Source: Trichopria drosophilae (taxonomy: Eukaryota; Arthropoda; Insecta; Hymenoptera; Diapriidae). From it: a stretch of DNA of 64,000 nt. Under the pieces are notes generated by a model, which saw nothing but the letters and a program-made list of their open reading frames with translations, had not been told where the DNA came from and made no database searches. This document shows positions 21,483 to 32,953 of this stretch, piece by piece. The position numbers and the translations under genes were made by a program. Within the stretch, counting starts at the first letter, position 1; the number at the start of each line of letters is the position of its first letter. The DNA lies in the NCBI GenBank assembly GCA_030407085.1, contig CM059582.1:206180001-206244000 (forward strand). Direction: 5' to 3'.

Positions 21483-22965
21483 GAAATTGGGTCTGAAATG
21501 CCTGTAAATGGTGGCAATGGAGTCGACTTCTTTGTACAGCGAAATTGGCTGTTAAGTTAAAAAACCCAGTAAACTCTGAAGTTGTTTGAGAGAGCAATTC
21601 TTCTGAATTAATACCTTGTCGATAATCTTTCAAATGTTTGCGACTTTGTCTTTTGGTAATTGAATCAAATTTCGGCGTATATTCCAGATTAAGCCCAGAA
21701 TTTTTATCTGCCATCCCAGAAATTTCAGAATTTAAACGTCGATTATTTGAGAATTTGGCTCTGTTCTGAAAAGAAACCCTCACACATTTCTGCAATCCAA
21801 TTTGTTACCATCACGAATTTGTGAGGTGCAGATTAGAGTCCGAAGGGTAAGATCGTCATCTGTCGTAATTCCTTGTTGTAGATCAGCCGAAGAAGATTGC
21901 GGTGAGATTTTGCAATTGGAATATGAAAATGGGCTTGAGATAAGTCTATTTTTGCCATCCAAATAGTTTGAATTTGATTACTGAACATGATGGCTTAGCC
22001 CTCTTAAATCGAAATTCGGTCGGGTTCCACCTGAACTCTTCTTTACAAGAAACATTCTTGAAATGAAGCTGTGGTCCGAATGAGATGGTCTCTCCAATAT
22101 TTCTTGTTCTAGTAGTAAGTGAATTTGTTCGGACATTTGCGGGGATTCTTTCGTTTTGAAATTGAACAATTTTCAGTTGCTTATCAAAGGTTTTGAAATT
22201 AATGGAATTCGCGTTACTGAAATGATTTAGAAAATGTGCGTTAGAGTAACCATTTCTCTGCATATGTCCTGAAACTGAGCAAGTTGGCCTCCTATAAACT
22301 TTTCTTTGATTAAATAGTCATTTATCCTGTTTCTTGCGAAAGGAATCTTCGCGTTTCGTCTTAAATTGATCTTTCTTGAAAAAATTCTTAGATTCATTTA
22401 TTATTGCACCGATGAAATTGTTCACCTCTATTATAAGATGATTTATTAGGCTGATGGCTAAAATTGTGGAACGAACGATTAGGATTTTTTGACTGGGTAT
22501 GATCTGTTTTATATGTAGGTTTTTTTATTTAAATAAGAAGGAGTATTCAGCCAAACTGGAGAACCGCCTAAAGATGTATCAGTGGCTGCAAGTTTTGGCA
22601 TACCTAACTTCTTTCCAGTCGTCTCATCCAAAGTGCTGTAAGTTTTTTAGTACCTCTAAGCGTTCCTTACTTGCAAAACGTTTTTCATTGATGGATGTTT
22701 TTTATTCTCCAAGATTGATTGATTTTATTTGACAGTTTAAAGAGAAAGTGTTGTTGATCTGTTTCTGCACTTAGTTCAATTCGATCGTCGTCCATACGAA
22801 GTCTTTTAGGAAGTGGGGATTGGGGTGGACATGGAGAATTTAAAACTTCGTAAATGTTAGCTTCGTCAGTCATACCTGTGCTACCGCGAGACTCTTTGGA
22901 AGTTGTAATCGTCGCGATCGTTCGATTGTGATCGCGACATGATTGAAAAGTAAATTCAATCATAA
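21482..22965 (-). pseudogene. Degenerate retroelement gag-pol fragment, DIRS-like
   Basis: Minus-strand frames, broken by stops and shifts, give in order: a PPQSPLPKRLRMDDDRIELS segment (22.8 kb), gag-like sequence, then a reverse-transcriptase block with SRMFLVKKSSGGTRPNFDL (22.05 kb), a KIDLSQAHFHIP motif and an LPFGL motif (21.85 kb), and a FLGWQIK phrase (21.72 kb). Order and wording resemble tyrosine-recombinase (DIRS/PAT) retrotransposons more than gypsy. No recombinase or split repeats are visible. It ends abruptly against the truncated MITE. Confidence 0.5.
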
Positions 22966-23189
22966 TTATTTAATTATAATTGAAAGAAATTAATTATCTT
23001 TCAACTAAAATATTTTTGACGTCTTTTGATGGCGAAAATATTCAGTGCTAAGAAGATAGACGTAATCGTGACACGATGACGATCTACTAAAAATTCGATA
23101 AACAAGAGAAATATACGAAATTAAAGGTAAAAATGGGCGAAATAAATCAATAGCTTCTCTCACAGGATGTCGTGTATCAGCCGGTAGCA

Positions 23190-23460
23190 TATAATGAGAT
23201 ATTCTGATAACATTTCATTTGAAACATTATATATGTATGATCCTCAGAATATTCTAGAGATGTGTATTCGAAATATCTCACAACATTTCAAACTTGATGT
23301 CGCCCGAATGTTGTTCAGAAAATATTGCAGAACATTGCAGATGAGGCATTCTGAGAATATCTCATTTGAGACATTCTATATTTAGTATTCTTAGGATATT
23401 CTGGAGATATCTCATGTGAAATGTCTCATTATATCTCAAATTTAATATCGCTGGAATATG
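23190..23460. repeat. Second tract of GATATTCTGA-type units
   Basis: Units such as 'attctgagaatatctcattt' and 'ggatattctggagatatctc' recur five or six times in 270 bp, related to 16850-17785. No coding potential. Confidence 0.45.
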
Positions 23461-23590
23461 TCTTATGTCTCTATCGTATCCTTTATGTAACAAAGATACG
23501 ATTTGTAAGTTTTAATGATTAATTTTGGAGAATCTATATGGCGGGCTACCGTGTGGAATATGGTGAAGGCAGGATAACAGGGGATTCGAT

Positions 23591-23607
23591 GGGGGGGGGG
23601 GGGGGGG
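23591..23607. repeat. Poly-G run of 17
   Basis: Homopolymer G, preceded at 20452-20461 by a shorter similar run elsewhere in the window. Length may be affected by assembly. Confidence 0.8.
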
Positions 23608-23609
23608 AG

Positions 23610-25580
23610 CCTTCCCGATGGGCAATTTGATGTGTAAAATGAATTGATAACATCATGATTTTTAATTTTTGTTTGCATTTTGCTTTATATTTTTATTATG
23701 GAAATCTGCGGCAGCTTTGTAAAAATTATTTCTTCCGTGTGATAATCTATTCGATCCGATACAACTTCTCCCAGAGAGTGATCATAAGGTCTCCTAAAGT
23801 GATTGGAAATATAGGTTTGCTGTGAACATCTAACGGAATGAATACGGAATGAATTTTCCGGGCAGTTTTGTCGTAGCGTTTTGGTTTGTTTGGTTTTGTA
23901 AATCATGAAATGAGATATTCTTCATTTTAGACAACGCGAATAAAACGTTAAGAATTAATATATGTATACAATGATGCAGGAAATGGTAAATAAGAAAATT
24001 GTATGTTTATAGTAAGATGTATGCAGAATACATTTTATAGACAAAATCCTCGGAGAGCACCTGATAAAATAAAAAATAATTTTGAAATTGATAAAAGGTT
24101 CAATACTCACTCTTCATCTGGGTCTTCCAAAAGTTTTCAAATTATTGGCCCAAATAAACTTCCGTGTGTTGATAATTGTTACAATTATGTAATTCGTTGT
24201 CAAATATTTGGACATAAGTACACAACAAGTGTTATTTTTTGTAGCAGTTGGTACTAGGTGATTCGATGTACGAAAATCACGCACGATAAAACGCGGAAAT
24301 CGTACGGCGTTACATAAAAAATATTATATTTGTATTAACCAATCAATATTCTCAGAGAAACTTTTATATTTCTGTTATATTTAGACGTACAGTAAAGATG
24401 TGAGGAAAAATAATTAAAATGATGACACATTACGTTTTTTTATCTTTCGTGCCGATATTTTTTTTCGGCAATGTAGCCAATTCATAATACTGTTTCCGCG
24501 TTGCCCAGTTTAGTGATTCCATTTCCTTTTCTACCTTTGGAAATATTTGATTTAACAAAGTATCATAAATATCGATTCTTTGACTCTTGCCGGCAAGAAA
24601 CATGCAGTGATTCTGAAAATATAATTGTAAAATACAATATTAAAGAAATTCTTCGAATTGGATTAAAACGGATTAAACATTTTAATCCATTTCTACAAAT
24701 ATAGGAAAACAAAAAAATACATTTTAAAAATGGTGAAAACCCTGCAAAAACCTCAAAACATGAATGCCCTTTCGCACAAACGTGATACATATAATTTCTA
24801 TTAAAGATACATTCTTACGTTATGAATACTTATATCTTTGGTTTTTGGGTGTTATGTACCTTGTAAACGAAAAAAGATTAAAAGTGATTCAAAATTTTTA
24901 ATCCCTTTTTTGTTGGTATTGAAATTAAAACAATTCTATCTTTTTTAATCCTATATAATCCCAAATCAATAAATTAAAAAAGAAGCAGTTTCGCTTCGAC
25001 CGAGAATCGAACCACGGTCCTCTGCGCAGCAAGTTCGAAGCGCAACCACTCGGCCACACTCACTGTTGTGAAATAATGAAAAAATAACGAATAGTTGAAA
25101 CAGAAAGTAGAGAATTTTTCTACGTGTTTATATAATAATGTATTCGGGCAGGCTAAAATACATTAAATACCACAATTCACGGCAAAATTTCACTGAATTA
25201 TTTACTTTAAAAACAATCGAAACAAAGAGTTGGTCTGTTTCTGCGGGTATATAAAATAACATAAATACATAAAACATTTTTTAAATCTTTTTTTCGCGCT
25301 CGAAAATATTTTGTTTCAAATTTTTGTTATATTAAATATTAATTTACATATAATTTTATGAACGCGTGCATCTATTCAATGATCATTATTTATGTTTTTA
25401 ATAATTTTATCATAACAGTAAATTCAGTATTCACTGCACACAATTCCAAATTTGTTATCCGTTGGGATAAGTTTTAATGTTTGGAATCGTTGGTATTCAA
25501 GATGATCCATAATATATCTTTTGCAACTCTGGGTTGGAATTCAAAATTAATTTAGGGCCATGGTTATTCAAGGGAATTCA
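23610..25580. other. No gene seen
   Basis: AT-rich sequence with short frames only (the longest is 84 codons, at 24003-24257). It contains a repeat fragment near 24866-24980 with AAACGAAAAAAGATTAAAAG and the tRNA-like stretch at 24985-25068. Confidence 0.3.
24985..25068 (-). other. tRNA-like sequence, probably a SINE head or tRNA pseudogene
   Basis: The minus strand carries TGGCCGAGTGGTTGCGC (A-box-like) and GTGGTTCGATTCTC (B-box-like) at tRNA spacing. The T-stem and acceptor stem do not pair properly and I cannot place an anticodon loop, so a functional tRNA is unlikely. Confidence 0.45.
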
Positions 25581-27048
25581 TTAACCCGTTTCCGCCCAAA
25601 ATGCCGTAAATTTCACTACATTTTAATCGTCACATTTCTTATAGAAACTAATGATGAATAATTCTGAATATTTAGATTCTATAGTTTTCAACCCTCCTCT
25701 TTCCGAATCCGAAGTCCGGTTTTCGCTAGGAGCAGCCATTTTTTAAATATGGCGGCGAAAAGGCAAAAAAATAGAGAAAATTTCGATTTTTGGATCGGTT
25801 TTTCATGTTTTTCAAAAGGTTCGCGCTGACCGATCATTCCAAAGACCTGGATCTGGTGGAATATGATTTGACAAAAAGTTGACATGATCAGATATGCAAA
25901 ATATAAGATGGCGGATCCAAGATGGCGGATTTTTCGCAGAATTTTGTGTTTTTATAGCATTTCCGACTATATAATATAAAACCCGCGAGTAACCATTTTC
26001 ATTTCGGACATGCAACGTTTTGTATTTTCCTCCGCCATTTTGGGTCCGCCATTTAGAATGATGAAAATCAAATGTCATATTCGTAATCTGCGACCCCGAA
26101 AACCACCGAGTAGTCAGTTTCATATGGATCAAGAAATATTGTTGCATTTAAGTCGGCCATCTTGGAACCGCCATGTGGAATTTCGAGTATCGGATAGAAG
26201 ATACTGTTACAAATGATTGTGTAAATCAATAATAAGTGCGTACAACAATATTTATTAATAGCTAATAATAATGTAAGATTATAAGAAATATAAGATGGCG
26301 GATCCAAGATGGCGGATTTTTCGCAGAATTTTGTGTTTTTATAGCATTTCCGACATTATTATTAGCTATTAATAAATATTGTTGTACGCACTTATTATTG
26401 ATTTACACAATCATTTGTAACAGTATCTTCTATCCGATACTCGAAATTCCAAATGGCGGTTCCAAGATGGCCGACTTAAATGCAACAATATTTCTTGATC
26501 CATATGAAACTGACTACTCGGTGGTTTTCGGGGTCGCAGATTACGAATATGACATTTGATTTTCATCATTCTAAATGGCGGACCCAAAATGGCGGAGGAA
26601 AATACAAAACGTTGCATGTCCGAAATGAAAATGGTTACTCGCGGGTTTTATATTATATAGTCGGAAATGCTAGAAAAACACAAAATTCGGCGAAAAATCC
26701 GCCATCTTGGATCCGCCATCTTATATTTTGCATATCTGATCATGTCAACTTTTAGCCAAGCTCATTATGCCACCAGATCCAGGTCTTTGGAATGATCGGT
26801 CACCGCGAACCTATTGAAAAACATGAAAAACCGATACAAAAATCGAAATTTTCTCTATTTTTTTGCCTTTTCGCCGCCATATTTAAAAAATGGCTGCTCC
26901 TAGCGAAAACCGGACTTCGGATTCGGAAAGAGGAGGGTTGAAAACTATAGAATATAAATATTCAGAATTATTCATCGTTAGTTTCTATAAGAAAAGTGAC
27001 GATTAAAATGTAGTGAAATTTACGGCATTTTGGGCGGAAACGGGTTAA
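25581..27048. mobile_element. TTAA-flanked palindrome, 1.47 kb
   Basis: TTAA-CCCGTTTCCGCCCAAAAT at the left, ATTTTGGGCGGAAACGGG-TTAA at the right. The arms are close to perfect inverted copies of about 650 bp, hence the twin mirror-image reading frames at 25812-26216 and 26411-26755. It contains repeated GCGGATCCAAGATGGCGG. A copy of 25905-25970 sits at the hairpin tip (26285-26353). Confidence 0.85.
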
Positions 27049-27527
27049 AATGAGTTTGAATTCCAAATATGGAATACAGTGGAATTAATTTTGAAGTGGT
27101 AATTGATAGATTTCAAGGGGATTCAGTAATACATTCTTTTATACCATGTTTGGTGTTGAATGGTATTTTTTAATGGGAGGAATTTGAGGGGATTCAATGA
27201 GATATTTTTTAATTCCAAATCTTTTATTCGCTGGAATTCATTTTGATGGCCGTTTGTAGAACGCCATTTAAGGGGATTCAATAAGTCAAAATTCTTTTCA
27301 TAATTGGGGTTTTATTGGGATTAAAAATCATTCTAATACCTTTTTTGAACAAAATGAGATAATGAGGCTGAAACTAGCCGCCAGATTCGCTAGCCCACTA
27401 TCGGCTGTTAGTACTGCCGCTGTATACGCAAACGCATTTAATGTTTATACCTTTGCTGAAAATTTGTATTTCTTTGAAAAATCCCTTTTAATTAACCATG
27501 AATGTAAAGAATAAAGTACCCAGTAAA

Positions 27528-27980
27528 CGAAAAAAGATTGAAAAGTATTAGAAAGGGATCAATTGGGATTAAAATGAGACTACTTTTAATTCATTTTTTT
27601 TCAAAAAAGGGATCAGAGTGGTTTTGAATTCTAGTAAATTCCATAGTAGGTATATACATTTTAATTATTGAATCCCTGTGAATCCTCCTCGAATAATCGT
27701 TGTAAAAATGAATCCCTTTGAACGCCATAACTGGGATTGAAAATCGTACGTTTCAATCCCCGTGAATTCCACATCTGTCAGTATCGTTTAAATACAATTT
27801 CTGGAATTAAAAATTCCTTTCTTGGATCCCCTTGAATACCATTTATTACCAATATTTGAAAGAATCCCATTTAATACAAGATATGCGATTTGAGATTATA
27901 TTCTTTGAATACCGTCGAATACTATCGATTACCAATCCCAGTAAACGAAAAAAGATTGAAAGGTGTTAGAAGGGGATTAA
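27528..27980. repeat. CCCAGTAAACGAAAAAAG repeat, two direct copies
   Basis: CCCAGTAAACGAAAAAAGAT occurs at about 27528 and 27937, each followed by 'tgaaa..gt.ttagaa.ggga'. Between and upstream (27090-27530) lie repeated 'aaggggattcaat' phrases. No gene. Confidence 0.5.
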
Positions 27981-28384
27981 AATTTATCTCATTGACTATG
28001 TCACATCAAAAAAATAGTGTAACGCTATTTTGAAGTAAAATTTGGCGGTTGGACATAATAAAGCCGCCATCTTGGAAAAAGTGTAAAAAAACGTGATTTT
28101 TTATAGTTTTTCCATGTATTTCGAAAACTATTACACTTCAGATGAAAAAATGTTTCAAACAAAAAATTAAGAACATCAAATTCTCTACAAGAAAGGTTGT
28201 ATGTATTTTCTTCATAATCGCAATGGTAAGCCCGTAAATAAGGGATGAAGATGTCACTATAATCGGTTTTAAACGTCATATTTCAGATTACAACATGTTT
28301 TCATCTTCTAGTACATTTATATCCATGTGATTCAGACTCTAATTTTACGTGATTTAGAGTAATGTCTAAATGTGTATGGTTATA

Positions 28385-28688
28385 CAGTAGACGCTCGATA
28401 TAAGAACTACGTCCGTTCCGAGCTTCCCCGCCAAGCGCCGATATAAGAACCATTGGAGGGGAATTGATGCTTCCCCTTCTCTTGCATGTATGTATGTATG
28501 TATGTATGTATGTATGTATGTATGTATGTATGTATAGGTGGACTCGACGGAATGCGCGGAAGTGTTAACCAGCGAAAGGTGTATGGAGGGGATACACCTC
28601 GAATGTTCGTAGGCACTGTAATGATCAAAAAAGTGTTCTTATACCGATCGGTTCTTATAGCGATGGTTCTTATATCGAGCGTCTACTG
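28385..28688. mobile_element. MITE with TIR CAGTAGACGCTCGATATAAG
   Basis: TIRs CAGTAGACGCTCGATATAAG and TTATATCGAGCGTCTACTG, flanked by TA. It contains a TATG microsatellite and abuts the inverted-repeat arm beginning at 28691. The copy at 60229-60420 is related in its internal phrases. Confidence 0.85.
28486..28533. repeat. (TATG)n microsatellite
   Basis: About eleven or twelve units of ATGT inside the MITE. It gives a false frame of repeated YVCM residues. Confidence 0.9.
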
Positions 28689-28690
28689 TA

Positions 28691-28762
28691 TTCGCTATGT
28701 TAAGTGTCGTGGTGGCGCCATCTGGTGGCCAAAGTTCGAAACTTTGAGTACCTCTCGAAGCC
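28691..28762. promoter_or_regulatory. Inverted-repeat arm 1 with CTCF-like site
   Basis: It contains GGCGCCATCTGGTGGCC at 28714-28730, close to the insect CTCF consensus (CCACYAGATGGCGCC on the other strand). The arm is inverted at 29239-29310. Function is inferred from the motif only. Confidence 0.45.
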
Positions 28763-28893
28763 TTATTCGAACTGCTAAATGTTAAACGTGAAAATTAAAT
28801 AAAAAATATATGTGAAATACTTTGTAACTTTAAATGCAATATTGGAATTTAATGATCACAATGTTTACAATATGAACACGATGTAAATATTAC

Positions 28894-29201
28894 CTTGTCA
28901 AATGAATAAGCAATGCGACACAATGCTTGCATCGTCCAGATTGCCCTGCTTTGCACGAACATTTGCAATCAATTTTACTGACATTATTTATTTTGTATAT
29001 AAGCGTAACTTCGTGCGGTGTTCCATTTAGATCGCTGCTTTTTAAACACAGTGCCATAATTTTTATTTCTTCTATCGTTTCTGAGGTTATTCCTACGAAC
29101 ATGAGATGATTAACTCGCATTACGTTCTCTCCTTCCACGTATTTGCGAGATCCACATCCGACGTATTCTATTAATTCGCTTAAATTAATTAAGGAATTCA
29201 T
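28894..29201 (-). CDS. SWIM zinc-finger protein, first exon (partial gene)
   Basis: The minus-strand frame starts MNSLINLSELIEYVGCGSRK and runs 102 complete codons to LIHLT, where AG|GTAATA is a good donor site. Residues 81-93 hold CSCKAGQSGRCKH, a C-x-C-x7-C-x-H SWIM finger, preceded by a folded-looking segment with GTPHEVTLIY. Similar first segments are known in insect proteins that carry a YqaJ-type nuclease domain farther on; that link is from memory and no such domain is visible here. The continuation would lie to the left, where I find no matching exon, so the copy may be truncated. Inverted repeats enclose the exon, and it lies 129 bp downstream of the last recognisable TPR gene codon. 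Confidence 0.65.
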
Positions 29202-29238
29202 CTTCCTTTCAAATCTTTTTTATCTCAGTTTAAACCGT

Positions 29239-29310
29239 GTCTCGAAGGGTACTCAAAGTTTCGAACTGTGGCCACCAGACGGCGCCACCATGACACTTAT
29301 ACATAGCGAA
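29239..29310. promoter_or_regulatory. Inverted-repeat arm 2 with CTCF-like site
   Basis: GGCCACCAGACGGCGCC at 29270-29286 is the inverted copy of the site in arm 1 with one change (AGACGG for AGATGG). The arm lies directly upstream of the SWIM start codon, so it may also hold its promoter. Confidence 0.4.
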
Positions 29311-29330
29311 TATTTTCATGTAAATTATGT

Positions 29331-31551
29331 TTAACTTACTTCTGTCGGTTGAGCTTCAGAGCATCCAGTAAGACCTAAGTGAAAATATCTTAATGAGGTG
29401 CTCAGTTCCCCCTTACGGAAATATATCATAGCCAAATGGAACAATATTCTTTTTTCCGCCGTGTGCCTCTGGTGTTTTAAATCCTTAAAGGTTTCGTACA
29501 AGGATAATAACAACGATTGTACATCAAATAAACAATCGGATCGCCAAGAACACTCGATAAAATCCTCCAATGCATGAAAGCTACTTCTGACACCTGTCTT
29601 GATACATTTGTTCAACCATTGTGCTGCTAGCTATATGTAACAATATAAGTTAAATTTACCCATAAATTCATAAGCAACGTTTTGGTTGATCTGATAAAAT
29701 TTTAGGCAGAGCTCTTTCGACGTTAACTGTCCCATAGGTATGTATGTATATATGTATGACCCTGTCTGCCTTCTGTCTATGTGTGTCCGCGCGCGCGCGC
29801 GTGTGTGTGTGTGTGTGTGCGCGTGCCTGTGTGTGTATATGTATGTCTGTGCATATTACATTACCTCGTATTTCTGAAGCTTCATATAATAAAGTCCAGT
29901 GTAATGTTTAAACTCTTGATTATTTATATATTGTTCCTGATCTAATTTATCAAGGCAATTTTTTGCCATATCTAGTTTGTTGCATCTTATAAAACCTATT
30001 GCCAATGTCAAGTACGAATTAATCGATAAATTTCCGAATTCAAAAGCGCTTTGGTACAACTGTTTCGCTTTCCTAAAGTCACGCTTATCTCGGTACATTT
30101 GTGCCAGATATATCAGAAATTCAGGGTTCTTTGATTTATTCCAACCCTTATGATAAGCCTCCTCTTCCTCTTTGTATGGTAGGGAATCAATTCCTGCAAA
30201 CCTTCGATGATTGCGCAATGCTTTTCCCCACACTAAATACCATAGACCACAATTAGGATCATTGTCGATTGCCTGACGACAGTATCGTTTAGTTTCCTCA
30301 AACCTTTCACAGTAGTTATACCAGGCAATTGCTCGACATCCCGTTAAAACATTTAATTCTGAAAAACTCATTTTGTCAGGATTACTAATTTTTTGTTTAA
30401 TTTCATCTGCTTCATGGCTTAATCCAAAATCCTGCAGCATGTAGTATATGCTTGCATCAATTATGTGTTGCAAAGGTTTTTCGGACAGCCCGTCATATTC
30501 ATCTCTGAAAAATATTTATATTTTGCTGAAAATTTACGAATCACTTATTGTGGTCTTATAATACGATGCTGAATATAAGAAATTGAAAAAAATATAACAT
30601 TTCAAATTTTCCTGTGTTCATGTTCGTCTAGTAGAATATATATGTATTAGGGTGGCTCACGAAACATTTTTCTTTATTTTTTAACCGGGTACTGGTAATA
30701 TAAGTTTGCACAGTTAAAGAGTGTTCGCTGTTAATACTTCAACATTTATTCGCCAAAAAAGTAATACAAAATATTTCTAATCTGAATTAAAATGAATGGG
30801 CGGGGCAGCAACAGAACCGAATGGACAGGCTACGGGCTAGAAGGGATACACGCGGTTTATTTCGGGAAAATTTAATCCGGGGAAGTTTATTATGAGAAAA
30901 TTTATTTCGGGGAAATACAACCCGGTCACCAAATAAATTACACGTACAGAATAGCTGTATATGTATTTTTATTAAGTAATTAGATATCATCACTAATATT
31001 TTTAGAGATCAGATTCTATTTTTTTTAACTCGAGTCGAGATCTGATTTTTTAAGATATAAATTTTATGAATATATTCCATATTTTTTCTAAATAATTTCA
31101 AAATCGATCAGGAAGGAAAATATCCCAGAATGTATAAAAATTACAATTTGTCGATTTGGACCCTTGTACAATCGATAAATATCGCTTTTGTACGGTTGAA
31201 AGAGAGGCATTTTTTCTGTCCGTTCGGTTTACCCCGCTAATACCGCATAATTTTTTAAATGAAATAGCTGTTCAAAATTTACCTTTTAACCAACTGCCAA
31301 GTCGTTTCAATGGAGGTCCTATAATTCAACGCGGCATCACGTTGTCCATGTTTTGTCAACATATATAGCTTTACTAAGCGACTAACAAGCATCAACACGG
31401 GACGGAGAAAATCTTCACTGTCTATCCATTCAGTTAGGATGTGATATTTGTTCATTTCTAACATAGCTATCTCATCCATTCCCCATGTAAATGGGCATTC
31501 TAATTTAATCAAATTTTCCGAAAGTTCGGATTCTGTACTTTGAACAGCCAT
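29331..31551 (-). CDS. TPR-repeat protein, IFIT-like N-terminus (copy A)
   Basis: Exons in order: 31283-31551, 29865-30504, 29340-29630, joined in frame by GT..AG. If the last donor is not used, translation stops after two more codons at 29331-29333 (about 402 residues). Residues 14-24 read ENLIKLECPFTW. Later TPR-like helices include GCRAIAWYNYCERFEETKRY, NPEFLIYLAQMYRDKRDFRK and SYLTLAIGFIRCNKLDMA. The whole is a paralogue of 41832-43388 with the same intron positions and phases. That copy has one more exon of 61 codons; its counterpart was not found here, and the SWIM/inverted-repeat unit begins just past the exon 3 donor. The start is the first ATG (AGAATGGCTG); the frame is open upstream to an acceptor at about 31590, so a further 5' exon is possible. 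Likely a cytosolic scaffold or RNA-binding TPR protein; function unknown. Confidence 0.75.
29790..29842. repeat. (CG)n(TG)n microsatellite
   Basis: Alternating purine-pyrimidine run CGCGCGCG then GTGTGTGT, then GCGTGCCTGTGTGTG, in the second intron of TPR copy A. It could adopt Z-DNA; this is a general property of such repeats. Confidence 0.85.
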
Positions 31552-31871
31552 TCTCAAGTGTTCCCGTCGGTAGATATTTTGTTCTGAAATCTGTTAAATA
31601 AAAGATTTAGATATTTCTTAAATATCAAAATTCGAAATAAAAATGGATAGGTAAAACATTAGCAAACTTTTTCATCAGTTACTTTGGGACCCACTTTATT
31701 TTATCGTAATGATAACAGCCTGTTTGAAAGTTTGAAATGTGGTGTATACGTGAATTCCCGATTTCAGCATAAGTATCAGTTACAAAAAAAAAACATGTTT
31801 TTCGATTTCAGTGCGATAATATGCGAGATGGGGAGTTCAAAATGTGGCTAGAGGATTTATTTTTCATATTA

Positions 31872-32182
31872 CAGTACAAACTCTATAAGACGTCGTGGCC
31901 GGTTCCAGCTTGTTCTCTCGCCTCTCGATAATATGTACGTCGTTCGAAAGTGAAAGTAAGCTTCACCTTCCCAAACCTGCGCAGAAGCATGCGTAGCTAT
32001 AATCGCTCACTGTAGGGTAGGGAACTTTGGGTAAGGGTAGGTTTCCGCCTGTTCAGAGCGCCGAGGAAAAGGCATTGGTGGGGATGAGGGGAGGACATGA
32101 AACGACGTCACAACGAGCGATAGATCCGACGTCTTATCGAGATGACGTATTAACGCGGTGACGTCTTATCGAGTTTGTACGG
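31872..32182. mobile_element. MITE with TIR CAGTACAAACTCTATAAGAC
   Basis: CAGTACAAACTCTATAAGAC at the left and GTCTTATCGAGTTTGTACGG at the right, flanked by TA. 311 bp, GC-rich interior, non-coding. Confidence 0.75.
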
Positions 32183-32189
32183 TATATTG

Positions 32190-32950
32190 AATTGTATAGG
32201 CCACGTAGGGTTTTAAGGAGGAGACACTTTCACCACAGAAACCTGGCTAAACCCTTCCACCGATATATGTTAATTTTTAAAAAATCGTCTAAGTGGAATT
32301 CCAATGTGTATAAAAAACATGGCGTGAAAAAAATAAGAAGGAAATTACTTCCAGATATATTATTTTTAACAATTTTTCCCGTTGCGAAATAACTTTGTAA
32401 GCGAAATCTTGATTCAGATCTAGTTTTTGATAAAGTATCCTCGTTCGAAGTAGTTTTGCAACCCTTAGATGAAAAAAGGAAAATAAACAAATCACTGAAC
32501 TATTTACATTGGATATCGGACGCCGTGTTTTCGTTCATTTTACTTAATATCAAGGTGTATTTTACATTGGAAATTTTACTTTTTTGAAAAAAAAATACCC
32601 TAAAAATCTTCAATTACGAGATTTTTTAAATATTTGTTATACCGTGACATAATAAAAGTCTCTATGTGACCGTATTGTTCGCGGGTTATACCGATTGAGA
32701 AGAAAGAAGGAACAATGCGCCTTAGCGTTAACTTGATTCCTCTAAATGAAAGAGTAGTCAGACAAAGATATCCTATATGCCTATTATTTAGAATTTCATT
32801 GCCCGATTAAATAATAAAAAGGTGTTTTCTTGATCCCCCGGCCGAAAGTACATAGTTTCGTTATCGTTTTCAGCAGCGAAAGTAGTACATTTCAGTTAGA
32901 AAAGACGACAGTCTAAGAGTCCGAGGGTTTCTAACCTTAATGTACTACTT
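32190..32950. other. No gene seen
   Basis: Short frames only. 32650-32940 might be a decayed LTR because a gypsy-like fragment follows at 33180, but no paired LTR is present to support that. Confidence 0.25.
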
Positions 32951-32953
32951 GTA

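Noticed and set aside
24985..25068. Functional tRNA gene
   Set aside because: A- and B-box-like blocks are present but the T and acceptor stems do not pair and no anticodon loop can be placed.
25812..26755. Pairs of near-identical frames on both strands (25812-26216 and 26411-26755)
   Set aside because: They are mirror products of the 25581-27048 palindrome, not duplicated genes.
28486..28785. 99-codon frame starting with repeated YVCM residues
   Set aside because: It reads through the TATG microsatellite and a MITE end.
32650..32940. Solo LTR of the gypsy-like element
   Set aside because: No matching second LTR, target duplication or primer-binding site could be found in the window.
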